Source of the DNA: Liolophura sinensis
Taxonomy: Eukaryota > Mollusca > Polyplacophora > Chitonida > Chitonidae
Length of the DNA: 64,000 nt
NCBI RefSeq assembly: GCF_032854445.1
Contig: NC_088295.1
Span: 20,075,385 to 20,139,384, forward strand
Direction of reading: 5' to 3'
Shown: positions 1 to 10,975 of the stretch, in pieces
Layout of the letters: every line of letters begins with the position of its first letter
Numbering within the stretch: the first letter of the stretch is position 1
Made by a program: the position numbers and the translations under genes
Notes under the pieces: model-generated
The model's database searches: none
Told to the model about the DNA's origin: nothing
The model's input: the letters and a program-made list of their open reading frames with translations, nothing else

Positions 1-313
1 CAAAGAAGTCAATCGAGTGTCCTGTCTCTCAAAACGGTCCAATCAATGCGGTCAAAAATCCCTCTCAAGTCTCTCTTACTCGCCGCCAGTAGCCGCCTAC
101 AAAGCTAAACCAATCAGCGAAGTGGCTTGTGGGTAATGTAGGGTACAATGCACAGGTCCGCCACAAACCTGGACAAAATAGACACATCAACTACGCCCTG
201 ATTCTGACGTTTGTGGCATATTCGGAGTGGAACACTGTGTTACAGATGTAACTGCAATGGTTTTCTTGCTCTGGTTTTCTCAACCTGGACAAAAAAATTT
301 ATGTGTGTAGAAA

Positions 314-563
314 CCGGCGCAACAGCCAAAAGCGATATCTACGGTATCCGGCGCAACAGCCATAAGCGATATCTATGTTATCCAGCGCAACAGGCATAAG
401 CAATATCTATGTTATTCGGCGCAACAGCCCTAAGCGATATCTATGGTATCTGGCGCAACAACCCTAAGCGATATCTATGATATCCAGCGCAACAGCCATA
501 CGCGATATCTATGATATCCGGCGCAACAGCCCTAAGCGATGTCTATTGTATCCGGCGCTAAGC
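314..563. repeat. 34-bp tandem repeat, about 7 units
   Basis: A word of the form GCGATATCTATGNTATCCGG followed by CGCAACAGCCNTAA recurs about every 34 bases, with point changes between units. Open frames across it are by-products of the repeat. No gene is proposed. Confidence 0.85.
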
Positions 564-2022
564 CGAAATGTGATCTGAGCTAGGGAGCGAAGAATAACCC
601 ACCGTGAAGTACACATGCGAGTAATACTACAGATCATTTTCATGGTAAATATAGCTGTCAGGTGATCATGCCAGATTTATATAATGTTTTACGCCATGGG
701 GTGTAAATTGGTGGAGAGGTGTTCATTTCAGCGGATCCGTCTCCAATATAGCATCGATCACCACCCAACCGCCGGCGCTGTCTCCACCAGCACCCATGTA
801 TACCTTCAGCCCAAATACCTTCAGCCACACCACCGATCGAAAAAAAGTCGACTAGTTAGCCCTAGTCCTTCGCACGAGGGAGGGGAAATCTTGATCTCTG
901 AAAGACTCAAATACACACATTGCCCTCTCCCCTCGGACATGTGGCTGCCGAGAGAGACCGAGATTCATCAACATATTTGTGCCAGCCGACTTGGAGTTAA
1001 GTATGGTAGCATATGTACTTTGATTCACTACCGGCTTAATTAAGATCTCGGAGCCATCCCTTGGCTGTGTTCCTTGACCAGTCGGGGGCATTAACCATCA
1101 TGCAACTACAGATATTTTCGGGCAATCTTCTTCGCCATAAGAAGATTAGGCAGGTGATAACGACTTTGCCGAATGCCCACCCATTTTCAAGAGTACGGAC
1201 GCTTCCATCGATGACATAATCATCACCACTGCAAAATTTGCGCTGGCTTATAACAGCATACGAGACGGATGGTAAAAGGGATTATGTTCGGAACGAAAAA
1301 TTTTGGTGGTAAAGCTGGTAATACAATGGTACCTCGCTCAATGATGAGGTACACACTTTCCAGACGTTCACTGACTACTGCCATTAAGCCTAGTCTCCAA
1401 GTAAACACCCTTTAAACAGACAGAAAGAAGTACACTAATAATTTGGTGGGCTGTAGCAGTGCGCTTTTCATTCACAAGCGGACTTTTGAACCGCGTACTG
1501 CTGGATGATCAGTCCTCTGCTGTCAGAGAAGATTTGGAAGAGGAGACTGCGACCTTCATCATTTTGGCTAAATGAAACACCCAGCCTTTGATCGCGGACC
1601 TTATTGGTGGAACCCTGAGCGGAATTTTCCACCGTCCTGATTTGTCCGTTTTGGGAGAAGGGAGCATTTCGTATACATCTTGCACCAACAAGCCAACTTT
1701 TCCCGCCCTTTTTTTGCGCGAGTGGGAAAACCCACACGAGCTGTCGTTCACGTCCGGACTCGTGACTTGACGACGGCACTGTGCAACTTCCGCCAACTCA
1801 CAACCTCACCTCAAAGCGACACCAAAGCAGGATATACCAAAGCTTGGAGCAGCACTAAGTTCATATTTAAACTTTGGCTGTTTTAATCAAATTTCTGGTT
1901 ACCGTACCAGTGGCCTGTATATAGTCATGTAGGTTCAACGACGTGATCACAGTAGAAGTCGAGCACCTATAGCTAAGGATCACAGGCTCGATCACGGAGA
2001 CCCCTGAACCTGTACAGCAAAT
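564..2022. other. No recognisable gene
   Basis: Unique-looking sequence. Several overlapping open frames of 60-103 codons lie at 1468-1796 on both strands. They lack family motifs, signal peptides or convincing splice sites, so no coding claim is made. Confidence 0.4.
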
Positions 2023-2385
2023 ATGACTCACATTACATATTTATACAAATTTATACATATTCTATCTGGGTCTACATTTGTACAAAGGTCAAAACGGTTT
2101 CTTCTCTCAGTCTTTACGACGAAAAGGGATAATTTTAATTTTGACATTGTAAATTATCCATACTTAATTGGACAGCAATATACAGAAGGCGTGTACATAT
2201 CTCGCCTTGTTGCATTGGTTAGATCCTGTGTGTTTGACGATTTCAATCAACGTCACAAGTTACTACTGAAAAAAGTAGGGTGTCAGGGTTATTTCTTCAA
2301 ACGCCTTCACTCCAAGTTTCTTAAGTTTTACAATGAGCATAATTCTCTTGTAAGTAAATATGGACAGAGCGTCCAGAATCTCTGA
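2023..2385 (+). mobile_element. C-terminal fragment of a Penelope-like reverse transcriptase polyprotein
   Basis: The 120-residue open frame contains TTKRDNFNFDIVNYPYL, then GVYISRLVALVRSC and FDDFNQRHKLLLKK. These match the region following the reverse-transcriptase core in a repeated invertebrate retroelement family (KRDDFNFxIVNFP...GVYISQLxRxARxC...DF). The N-terminal half, with the catalytic core, is absent here; a separate decayed copy at 18110-19093 carries that half. The Penelope-like label is from memory of the family and is less certain than the retroelement origin. Confidence 0.6.
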
Positions 2386-2684
2386 CACTCTGCTTCACGA
2401 CTGTGTCTAATTCCGTTTAACGCGGTGTTAGGGGCTTTATATTCATCGTGTTAAATTAGATGGCCATACGTTGGATATAGTTATGTACTAGCATGTGACC
2501 CTGTCTGAATACTGATTTCTCTTATTCTCCTAGAACATTGACTATTTCTCCTTTCGTGATTGCATTCAGTTCTATTGTCGTACTTTATATACTTCATTAG
2601 TTCTGCGTTAGTTTGCCTTGTGATGAACGTCCATCTGGACGGCTGGCATAGGCATGTCTGTTTCGATGTATAGATTCAAAAGCC

Positions 2685-2873
2685 TCTCATCAGTGCGGTC
2701 GATGTGAGTTAAATTCCAGATCCTGATGGTTTCCTCTCCGGTCGTACTGAAAAGGTCCTCCAGCAACCTGCTAATGGTCGTGGGTTTCCTCCCACCTTAA
2801 TGCTTGCCGCCATTCTATCAGTAAAATAAACTGACTGCCGTACTGCGTAAAATACCAATCAAAATAAATAAAT
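2685..2873 (+). mobile_element. Diverged tRNA-derived SINE, Nin-DC-like tail
   Basis: Contains the degraded B-box region (GCGGTCGATGTGAGTTAAAT), GGTCGTGGGTTTCCTCCCACC and the end CGTAAAATACCAATCAAAAT before an AAATAAAT tail. It is the most diverged forward copy in the first 5 kb. The A-box head is missing or unrecognisable. Confidence 0.75.
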
Positions 2874-3297
2874 CATATTTAAACTGAGGCAGCAGAGGCT
2901 AAATATTAGGTTTAAACAACGTGGACAGAATGGAACTTTGGTACACAGCTTCACATGCATGGGCATAAGGCACATGTACTTCAAACTGGGACGGAGAGTC
3001 AGATTTATGATTCCAAAGGAACCGATTGGAAGTTTAGAAGTTAAACCTCTAGTTATGTTCATGCACCGATCTTCATAAACACCTGTACAGTACACATCAT
3101 TGTGACCAGGCATGTAAGGTGTGCGATAACTAGACTACCATGGTGACATGTTGTTTTGTATCATTATACCTTATATAATTCAATATTCATTTCAGTGACT
3201 ATTGTACCATGTTAGTACCGTGTAATTAGAATTCCTTGTGTTTTTAGATTGCTAACTTTTTGTTGTACTTTCTGTACCAGTATGTATGCTTGGAGTT

Positions 3298-3545
3298 TAA
3301 CATCGTACATAGCAATTTTTCAGTCATAAAACGACGAGGCATCATTAGATGTGTATACATATACTGTGTTTTATTGAAACAGGACGAGTCCATGCCGCCA
3401 AGGTCACCAGACACGACACCCCACCCAGTCACATTATACTTACACCGGGCCAACCAGTCTCGTTTCCTTGGTCTAACCTCTCACCAGGGTCATACCCTCC
3501 TGACTTCGACGCTCTAACCACTGGGTCACCAACGCAGTCTCTCTA
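3298..3545 (-). mobile_element. Second SINE type (CAATTTTTCAGTCATA tail), tRNA-like head
   Basis: On the plus strand the copy begins with the tail words CAATTTTTCAGTCATAAAAC and GACGAGGCATC. It continues through CCCAGTCACATTATACTTAC and CCGGGCCAACCAG, shared with the copy at 47292-47625. Near 3515-3535 the minus strand reads GTGACCCAGTGGTTAGAGCG, a tRNA A-box-like head. It is distinct from the abundant ACGCCGTACTCAAG SINE. Confidence 0.6.
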
Positions 3546-3745
3546 AATTGAAGCCACGTATTCCTTACACCTTCTATACACTGAAATTTCTGTAACGTAT
3601 TGTCACCTCCCAGCAAGCGTATGGCACTGTAAGAGTCAGCATCACTGCACAACAGTTTTTCTCGGCTGCACACTTGCTGGTCGATATACACGGGACGTGG
3701 TCTAGTTTGCATAGGTTACTGTAACCTACAATGATCCCTGTGCTG

Positions 3746-4718
3746 TAAACAACGCGTTCCCAGGGTGGTAGTTATGAGAAGTAACCTACATAAACTATCG
3801 GGTCAGCCGGATACCAAAACCAAGCTTCATTGCTTGATAGAGCTTTCTGTATTTTTCGCACATCTAACTAAATTCATTTGCGATTATGAATTTTTAAACA
3901 TAATATGCACTGTTAATCTGCAATTCATCGATAAGACCCATGCATTTTGCACATAGCTCATGAATTCTTATGCAAAAGTGAAAAAAGACCATCTGGGTCA
4001 TGACACAATAAATGTTCATGGATCTGTTGAACTTCGAGCCCAAATCCTGGGAGCCATTATCAGTTCATTTGCGAGTTGGCGCAAGTTTTGCGTTAAGAGA
4101 TGGAATACCTTAATGTATCAGCAGTGATCGTTTCAAAGCTATGTAAATTTAGCTGCACGGCGCTCATGTACATGCGGAGAACAGAAAATAAGTTATCAGT
4201 CATAAGGACGTTAAAGATCTTTACTGGCTTGAGCTGCAGAAGTGTTACAGTGTGGATTTTTACGTTCCAAAGTGAATACTGTATGGGCAGATTCTCGCGA
4301 TATACGTAAGTATATACACGCTATTCGTTGACAGAAAATTAATGTCAGAGGTACTCATATTTTGGAATAAATACACTTGTCATTTGTAATAAATTTATTA
4401 AATTGTCTGTGCCATTTCAATTTTGCGTGTACTTTGTGTATTTTACACCGAGGGTTACTTCCGATGCTGTATGTGTGGTAAGTGGTTACTCTTTAATATC
4501 ATTCTAACATAGAAATGTATCTACTTTCTCCGCTGAGATTCGATACCGTAGGATCAAGTAGATACCGCATGATCTCGGATGTCTTTGATATAGGACCATC
4601 AGTTCTGGTGCACGTAATACACAGGTACCTGTTGAGGACCATGGAAGTGTTTATCATACATGCTAAGTTCTGATGTTTATGCTTGTACATGTCAGTAAGC
4701 ACAGTTTCAACATAGTAC
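3746..4718. other. No recognisable gene
   Basis: AT-rich unique sequence with short chance open frames only. No splice-bounded exon, RNA gene or repeat unit was recognised. Confidence 0.4.
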
Positions 4719-4895
4719 AATAGCCTCTCACCTTTGCGGTCGCTGTGAGTTCAAGAGTTGCAACAACCTGCGGATGGTCGTGGGTTTCCCCCCGGGCTCT
4801 GCCGGCTTTCCTCCCACCATAATGCTGACCGCCGTCGTATAAGTGAAATATTCTTGAGTACGGCGTAAAACACCAATCAAATACATAAATAAATG
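4719..4895 (+). mobile_element. SINE copy with internal deletion
   Basis: Starts at the B-box region (CTCTCACCTTTGCGGTCGCT, GTGAGTTCAAG), jumps directly to CAACCTGCGGATGGTCGTGG and ends CGGCGTAAAACACCAATCAA with an A-rich tail. The section between the B-box and the body present in full copies (42175, 53232) is missing. Confidence 0.85.
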
Positions 4896-6390
4896 AACAC
4901 ATTACAATAGATCTTAAGTTTTGCTATCTGTACATGTTGCTGAAGTTTTATGGAGTCAAATGCAGATGCACTACGGTGAGCACTAGTGTTACACAGTATA
5001 ATCAGGATGTTTACATATTTACACCTGTAATAAACATATTCATATATGGACACGTGACATGCACAGTTTACGCGTACAGACCATGCATGTTAAGTCATCT
5101 GTACGAGACGTTCCCCAAGGCCAGGGTTCCTGTTAGCCTCCAGTTGTAGTCATGTAAAAAACGCAACTATATTCTACACATATATAGGGCGTATGTATTT
5201 GTTTAAGCCCTAGGAGTTTGCTCTAACATGTATAGATGATCATTGGACATTTATTGGGACCAGCGTGTTAAATCCGCATGATAGTGAATCCGTTTCAATG
5301 TGCATATACAAGAACTTTCACCCCATGCGGTGTGAACTTGACCTCACGCTCGTGCGTAATTCTGTCAACAGTGAATATACATGTAACTCATTTGCAGTAA
5401 AGACTGATATGTGAAACCATTGCTTCATGATGCAGTAGGCCAGCCATGCACCCTTCGCAGGGAAAAGCCGCTGTTTGTAACCTGAAGCCACACCATAGGT
5501 AGTTTAACACTTTGACTTCTTTGTTTGTTCGCCAGTGAACTAAGTAAGTAGAACAAAGACAATTACGACTGAATATACAGTAGGCAATTTATTAGAAACC
5601 ATGCAGGTATATACTCACATTAAGAATGTACGAGTTTACAACATGAACGGCAGATTATTTCTACAACTTCAAACCGGAACTTATACTGTTCTTTTCTAAC
5701 TGCGAGTTATGTTTTTCTAAGTTATGCATATAATAGCCAAATATATAGGTCTATAAAGGTACAACCAAGCTATGCTCAGCGTAACGACTGTGTATACCAT
5801 GCATATTATATAGCCATCAATCAGTACAGGGCTTCCTCTGGGTCACTTCCAGCTCTATCTGGAGTTTGTCCCATTGTCTAGAACAATTGCAAAAAAATCA
5901 AACCTTTTTTCAGTTAATCTGTGTAGGGTACTAGTAAAATCCAATTTCCTCTGTCATAAAAATTTGTTACAAAATAAATTTGTAAATTTATTTCAAGGGC
6001 GGAAGGGTTAAATGTTTCAAGGGAGGTAACTTCATTTACACGTCTAACACTACCTGTATATTTATCTCCCGTAATAATTGTTTTCATTAGATTTGGCCGT
6101 GAAAGGCAGACCCAAAAATGCCATGATTCTCGTTCATTAGTCAACAAAAATGATTTTCAAGCGTTATCTAATGTAAGTCAACTTCCAAGAAAGCTGAACC
6201 TTCTTTGTAGATTTCTGTCAATCAAAATCGCCGTGACTGTTTTGTTGTTGTTTCGCCGAAATGAAGCCGTTTGAAATAAAAGTAAATGGATTGTTTTCGT
6301 CAAAAAAATAGCGAAAATACGCGTAAAACCACAGAAAACTCTCATGCCTAAAAAGTATTAGGAAAACTTTGCCAGGTAATTTGTGTATAA
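4896..6390. other. No recognisable gene
   Basis: AT-rich intergenic sequence. Nothing beyond short chance open frames was seen. Confidence 0.4.
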
Positions 6391-6770
6391 CGTTTTTTAC
6401 ATTTTCTTAGGTAAATAAATTTGTCACCAAAGACATTCGCATATTTTCGAATTTTATCGCCATTTCAAAAGTGTTCTAAATTCAACAATCGCGAGCACCA
6501 GCGGAAGCTCTGCGCACATGGTTTAGACGAAACTGTGATGGCGATCACCAACCTATTATTTCTGTTAGAAAAGAGAAGAACAACACATGGCCATGTGCAT
6601 TGCGAGTCTTCATACTGTCGCCATTTCCACCTCTTCAATAGCCAGTATAGATTCTCGAGTAAATAATTTTGTCGCCAAAAACTTTCGACATTTCCCTGAT
6701 TTTATCGCCAATTCAAATTTTATTCGCAACTAGCGAAAGTGGCGAGCGCCAGCGGAAGCCCTGCAGTATA
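6391..6770. repeat. Two diverged copies of a roughly 100-bp element
   Basis: TTTGTCACCAAAGACATTCG ... ATTTTATCGCC ... GAGCACCAGCGGAAGCTCTG near 6420-6512 is repeated as TTTGTCGCCAAAAACTTTCG ... GAGCGCCAGCGGAAGCCCTG near 6668-6765. They are probably two ends or copies of a small non-autonomous transposon. No terminal inverted repeat was established. Confidence 0.6.
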
Positions 6771-7411
6771 TAGCACCTATACACGAATCTATGGTATCTC
6801 TTTGTGTTGTATCATATTATCTCTGGATTGTATATAGAGTCTGTGATTGATTATGTTGTTCTACTACAATGATAAAGGAAATAACATCTTTTACATCACG
6901 CGGTGATATATAAATTATATACATATACATTTGACATGGATGGGAGAATTCCACGTGGTAAAGTATTATACAACTTATTATCCTGCACATCGCCATGGTG
7001 TGATGTAATGGTTGTTTACGGCTAAACAACTGTATACAGTTTACATTAACGAGTAGGCCACGTTAATAAACTTTTGGAAGATTTACGACTGTACGTAATC
7101 AGCAAAAGTATGCCGGTACTACTGTATATGGATGCAGGAGTCTACTTCGTCTTGTACACGAATAATCATTTGTTGGACCAGTCGGTATGAGCGTTTCTCT
7201 TATCTGGCATTGCCCGCGTTCCACACGTCTGTCTGCCCCAGGAGATCGGGCTATCCTGGGAAGTGCGGTATGTTTTTCATCTGCATTTCCCTCCGCCAGA
7301 GCTTCGGGGCCTCTTTGTTGGCGGGTTCCCGCGTGGCGTGCATCTTCATGCTGACCGGATTCTTGCCACAAGGCGTTAGGGGACTTGCGCATGTCGGTCG
7401 GGTTTTCACTC
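6771..7411. other. No recognisable gene; 3' flank of the orphan exon
   Basis: Downstream (minus-strand sense) of the tail exon at 7412-7527. No further receptor exon was recognised. Confidence 0.4.
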
Positions 7412-7527
7412 CTAGATTTGGCAGTCGTTATCCGGTAGGCTAACTTTGGGACTGCCAGGACCCACCTCAGAAACAGGACAGCCCCGCTCGCCACTCTCCA
7501 TGACCTTCAGAGGAGTCTGATCCGAAT
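7412..7527 (-). CDS. Orphan cytoplasmic-tail exon of a cluster receptor
   Basis: On the minus strand a good acceptor (TTGTTTGAGTACAG) precedes a frame that is open for 37 codons to TAG when entered in phase 1, as for every other tail exon here. It begins D-SDQTPLKVMESGERG. The cytoplasmic tail of gene A carries the related string DSDQTIPMIVYHSADSG just past the assembly gap. This suggests a terminal exon of another receptor, or an alternative last exon of gene F at 8.7-10.2 kb. F's transmembrane exon ends in its own stop and shows no good phase-1 donor, so the partner is unknown. Confidence 0.45.
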
Positions 7528-8054
7528 CTGTACTCAAACAACAAAGAAACAGTGGAATCATGAGACTGGGATAATTTCTCTCAAAATTTTAAAACACGAT
7601 AAAGGTACACGAAGTATGTAAGTATCAAAGCATTTCTAAAACACTGTTTTATATACACATTTATTCAAATAAGGAAGTGACACCTAGGATAACGACGAGG
7701 AGCCTTGGCTTTGGTCGAGCCATCTTGAATTACACTAAGCTTGAACAAGATGTTTGTACCAAATCAGTCTACACAATTTACAACCACAACTGTGGGATGA
7801 ATATCTATTGAATTGCCGTAAATATAACCCAGATGCTACAAGTGTCAACACATCACGTCACTATTGGAACTACATTGTGTATAATTCGGAGTACCCCAGC
7901 GCAGATATTATGCTACATTTGACCTATAACTTCACCCAGGACTGTAATTAAATAATTTCGGCCGATTCTGTTATTCAGGTGACCCTGGAAAGCTGCTTTG
8001 AGGTTTGTATAGGGATAATACATCAATGCATGAAAAATGTATGTATGTACATAT

Positions 8055-8407
8055 TTCAGCACCAAAAAAAAAAAAAAAAAGCAAAAATAACGATGATACC
8101 ACATATTCCCTCGACTCGCTGGCTTTTCATAACCAGCAATCGGTGAAAAAAAAAAAAAAAAAAAAAACATGAAATCACATATTACATAGACTCGGCGGCT
8201 TTCCATAACCAGCTATCGGCGAAGAATAAAAAAAAGGGTGATATCAGAGATTTCATGAACTTGGCAGCTTTCCATAACCAACTATGGCGAAGAATAAAAA
8301 AAGGGTTCTATCACAGATTTCATGGACTCGGCGGCTTTCCATAACCATCTATGGGCGAAGAATAAAAAAAAAAAAGGTGATATCAGAGATTTCATGGACT
8401 CGGTAGC
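8055..8407. repeat. About 70-bp tandem repeat separated by A-runs
   Basis: Four to five units share GACTCGGCGGCTTTCCATAA, CCAGCTATCGGCGAAGAATA and a following A-run, then GGTGATATCAGAGATTTCAT. The first unit (about 8085-8165) is the most diverged. The array lies just 3' of gene F. Confidence 0.8.
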
Positions 8408-8732
8408 TACCACTCGTCCATATCTACATGAAAAGGCTCATGGCGGCGTTAGACATTGCAACTTAAATCACGTGCTAGCTAGGGAATCATGTATAACACA
8501 TTCTGCGTGTATGCGCCATGGACAATCTGAATCAGATATGCCAGTTTCAAAGCAAATTCCCCTACAAACCAGAAAGACAAATGTACACATGTGAATACTT
8601 GCGCCCAAAAGAGAAATTTGACATCACTGAAGGGCCACAATGTAATTCTCACCTATGTTTGGATTCTCCTCCTGTTTTGGAACACTCGTACAGGTATCTG
8701 GCCGCGATGACGTCACAGGATGGCTGCTGGGC

Positions 8733-8974
8733 TCATATGTCTCCACAATTTTGGGAACTAAAGTTATAGGACTGGAGATCGGGCTGCTGGTACAGCCAGC
8801 GGCATTCTTGTTGTTGTTGTTGTTTTAACTTGTCAGGATTATTGATCAGCAGTGGTTCATCTTCCGGAATGGAGGCTTTGACCCTGGGCCATTTTACACT
8901 CAGGACTATCACCACAACAACCCAAACTACCGTCAGGACGGTTAGCCACACTAACACCACTACTTCAAAAACGC
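8733..8974 (-). CDS. Gene F exon 3: transmembrane and tail
   Basis: Acceptor CACACATCAG, phase 1. The frame is open for 79 codons to TGA. It has a strongly hydrophobic V/L/W span, then basic KWPRVK (stop-transfer), EDEPLLI and a (CAA)n-encoded glutamine run. Confidence 0.7.
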
Positions 8975-10150
8975 CTGATGTGTGGGTGCTTTCAGTCGGA
9001 TGTGTTAGTTAACTCCCCTGAAATATTCAGTCGTGTGTATATATATATATATACTTAAGCATGGGAGCTAAAGCAAAGACATATAAAGCAAAATAAAATC
9101 GCCAGGCTGTTACATGGAGGACATGTTCATATACAGACTAGGCCCTGGCAACAAGTCACACATATTATGAATATTTATTTTTTCTTCAATTGTTTTTTTT
9201 TATGTATACCGTGTGACATAAAACGTTGATACAAAACAACATGTAGCTACATCCTTCTGCATACAGATTAAGAAAATAAACGAACATAAACATTATGTAT
9301 ATAATCTATAGCCCCAGAATTTTGTCTTTTCAACTACAAACATAGTAGTACAAATATGAACTACTGAAGAACAGTTTTGGAACAAAATCTGCCTGCAATT
9401 GAATGGCATATGACTGAGCATAGATTAAGCTGTGCTATATCGTAAGTCTTACCTAGCTTATCTTGGCACAAACGTTTCTCTTCTTCCCTGTATGTCCGAT
9501 TCTGGTAATCTGAAAATTATAGTTAGTACACTAGTACAATGTGTAATCAATGACCTTCGTCAAACTTATAAACATTACATAAGGGCATACCCATGTTCAT
9601 ATGACCGACTATAACCATAATGTCTATGATTAATTACTGATAAAATCAGAAATAATTCACCAATGAGGTCATGGTGATAAATCGTGTTAGTTCCCAGTTT
9701 GATGAAGTAGGAATAAACCTATGCCAACAATATCATGTCTGGAGAATATTAGCACTGCTAAGTAAGGGTAATCTACTCTTCTTAGGCTGAGGACAGTAGC
9801 CGTGACATGGGTAGGTTGGGACCGTCTGGCGTGGAGAGAGTACGGTATATAGTCCGTCAGAACATAACAGTGAAAATCTTGATTTGTATTGGCCTGTGTG
9901 TAGATATGTTGACTTACCTCGAACACAAGTGCATACACAAGGCTCTGGCAGTGTGAGATAGGTCTTGCATACCCCTACAGAGCATGGAGAACAGCGCCCC
10001 TCTATATCATCGAAAAAACGAGGGATACCTGCCGTTAATGTGGACAGTCGACAGCCTGGCAGACACCAAAGATTCCCCAATCTTACATAAAAAGAGTGCC
10101 ACTATCATTGCCGGTAGCAAGGATAGCGACTGATTAGGTGTACACTTCAT
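8733..10150 (-). CDS. Gene F: BCMA/TACI-like TNF-receptor family member (three exons, frame break in exon 1)
   Basis: Predicted small type I receptor. Exon 1 (10150-9918) starts with a signal-peptide-like sequence (MKCTPNQSLSLLPAMIVALF). The cysteine domain follows in the next frame: WCLPGC, then RFFDDIEGRCSPCSVGVC and EPCVCTCV. The two frames join if one T is removed from the T5 run at 10089-10093. That same correction gives exon 1 the phase-1 end used by its siblings (donor GTAAGTC). Exon 2 (9509-9453) is a 19-codon stalk with one Cys. Exon 3 (8974-8733) gives a transmembrane span (about 22 residues, WLTVLTVVWVVVVIVLSV) and a short tail with EDEPLL, a possible acidic dileucine signal, then six glutamines. 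Corrected length is about 176 residues. Ligand and signalling are not determinable. It is either a recent pseudogene or an assembly homopolymer error. Confidence 0.65.
9453..9509 (-). CDS. Gene F exon 2: one-cysteine stalk
   Basis: Acceptor ATAATTTTCAG and donor GTAAGAC bound 57 bases, phase 1 at both ends. They encode D-YQNRTYREEEKRLCQDKL, with one Cys and one N-glycosylation motif (NRT). Confidence 0.65.
   Translation of the reverse strand: MTRIGHTGKKRNVCAKIS
9918..10150 (-). CDS. Gene F exon 1: signal peptide and cysteine-rich domain, frameshifted
   Basis: ATG at 10150. The domain frame is +1 relative to the start frame. The third cysteine of the family is replaced by Phe (RFF), and the end carries an extra Cys (CVCTC), as in gene E. 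Confidence 0.65.
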
Positions 10151-10888
10151 CCCGGCTGTCTTTGAAAATGCCTTGAAAGTGGCGCTGTATCTGGTTAGAG
10201 ACTCGGAACAGACACTGACTAATGGTCATGCGTTGTTACGTACTGAATACCCCCGGTACTTATTGTATTTAAGGAGTGGAAATCTACGTCACCCGAGTGA
10301 AAAGTATTTCCTACTCTGGAATTCCCCTGATGTGATTTCTTACACTGCCCACACACTGTGTTACACATATAATCTAAACCACTGCCACCAAAATAAAAAT
10401 ATATAGATTTTTTTGGTGAAGTGTACCCTTTCTCCCTGGGAGAAACAAGTGGGGTTTTGTTTAGGCTTAGCCTGACCACTCGATTGTTCCGCGGACCTAT
10501 GATCAACATTTAGCAGTAAACATGCTTTAGGTTTCTGGTTAGAATCAGGTTATGTACATGCGTACTACTGTAAGACCTGTTTGTCTGCGGTTGAATCACC
10601 TGCGAGACTATCTTACGTTGTCGGTTGGACACGTGACTGGCGTTTGGGGAACAAGTGTTAAATATATGCTGGACAAAGAACGCAAATGCTCTGGTGGGTT
10701 TTCACAAGTGCCACAGCCTGAGAATTTATTATTTAAGACAGAGGTAATCAGTATAAAAGTAGGAGATCTGTAAAAATATGTTCCTTTCCCTTCCTTCCTT
10801 CCTTCTGAGTTTGGATAGTGTTCCCGCTGAGGGGCTCACAAGGAGAAGCAGCCTAGAGGGTAACGTCTGGCAGTCAAGACGGTACAGC

Positions 10889-10975
10889 ACCTGGGTGAAA
10901 TGTATGAATGAAGACTGGCTGTGATCTTGGTAAAACACGTGTTGACTGCTCGGCTGTCTTGGAGGGAAATGGGGG
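10889..10975. repeat. 85-bp dispersed repeat, copy 1
   Basis: ACCTGGGTGAAATGTATGAA ... GCTCGGCTGTCTTGGAGGGA is nearly identical to 12719-12804. Only a G/C difference and a small indel were noticed. Confidence 0.85.

Noticed and set aside
1468-1796. Overlapping 95- and 103-codon minus frames
   Set aside because: Two frames open over the same bases with no family motif; no basis to choose either.
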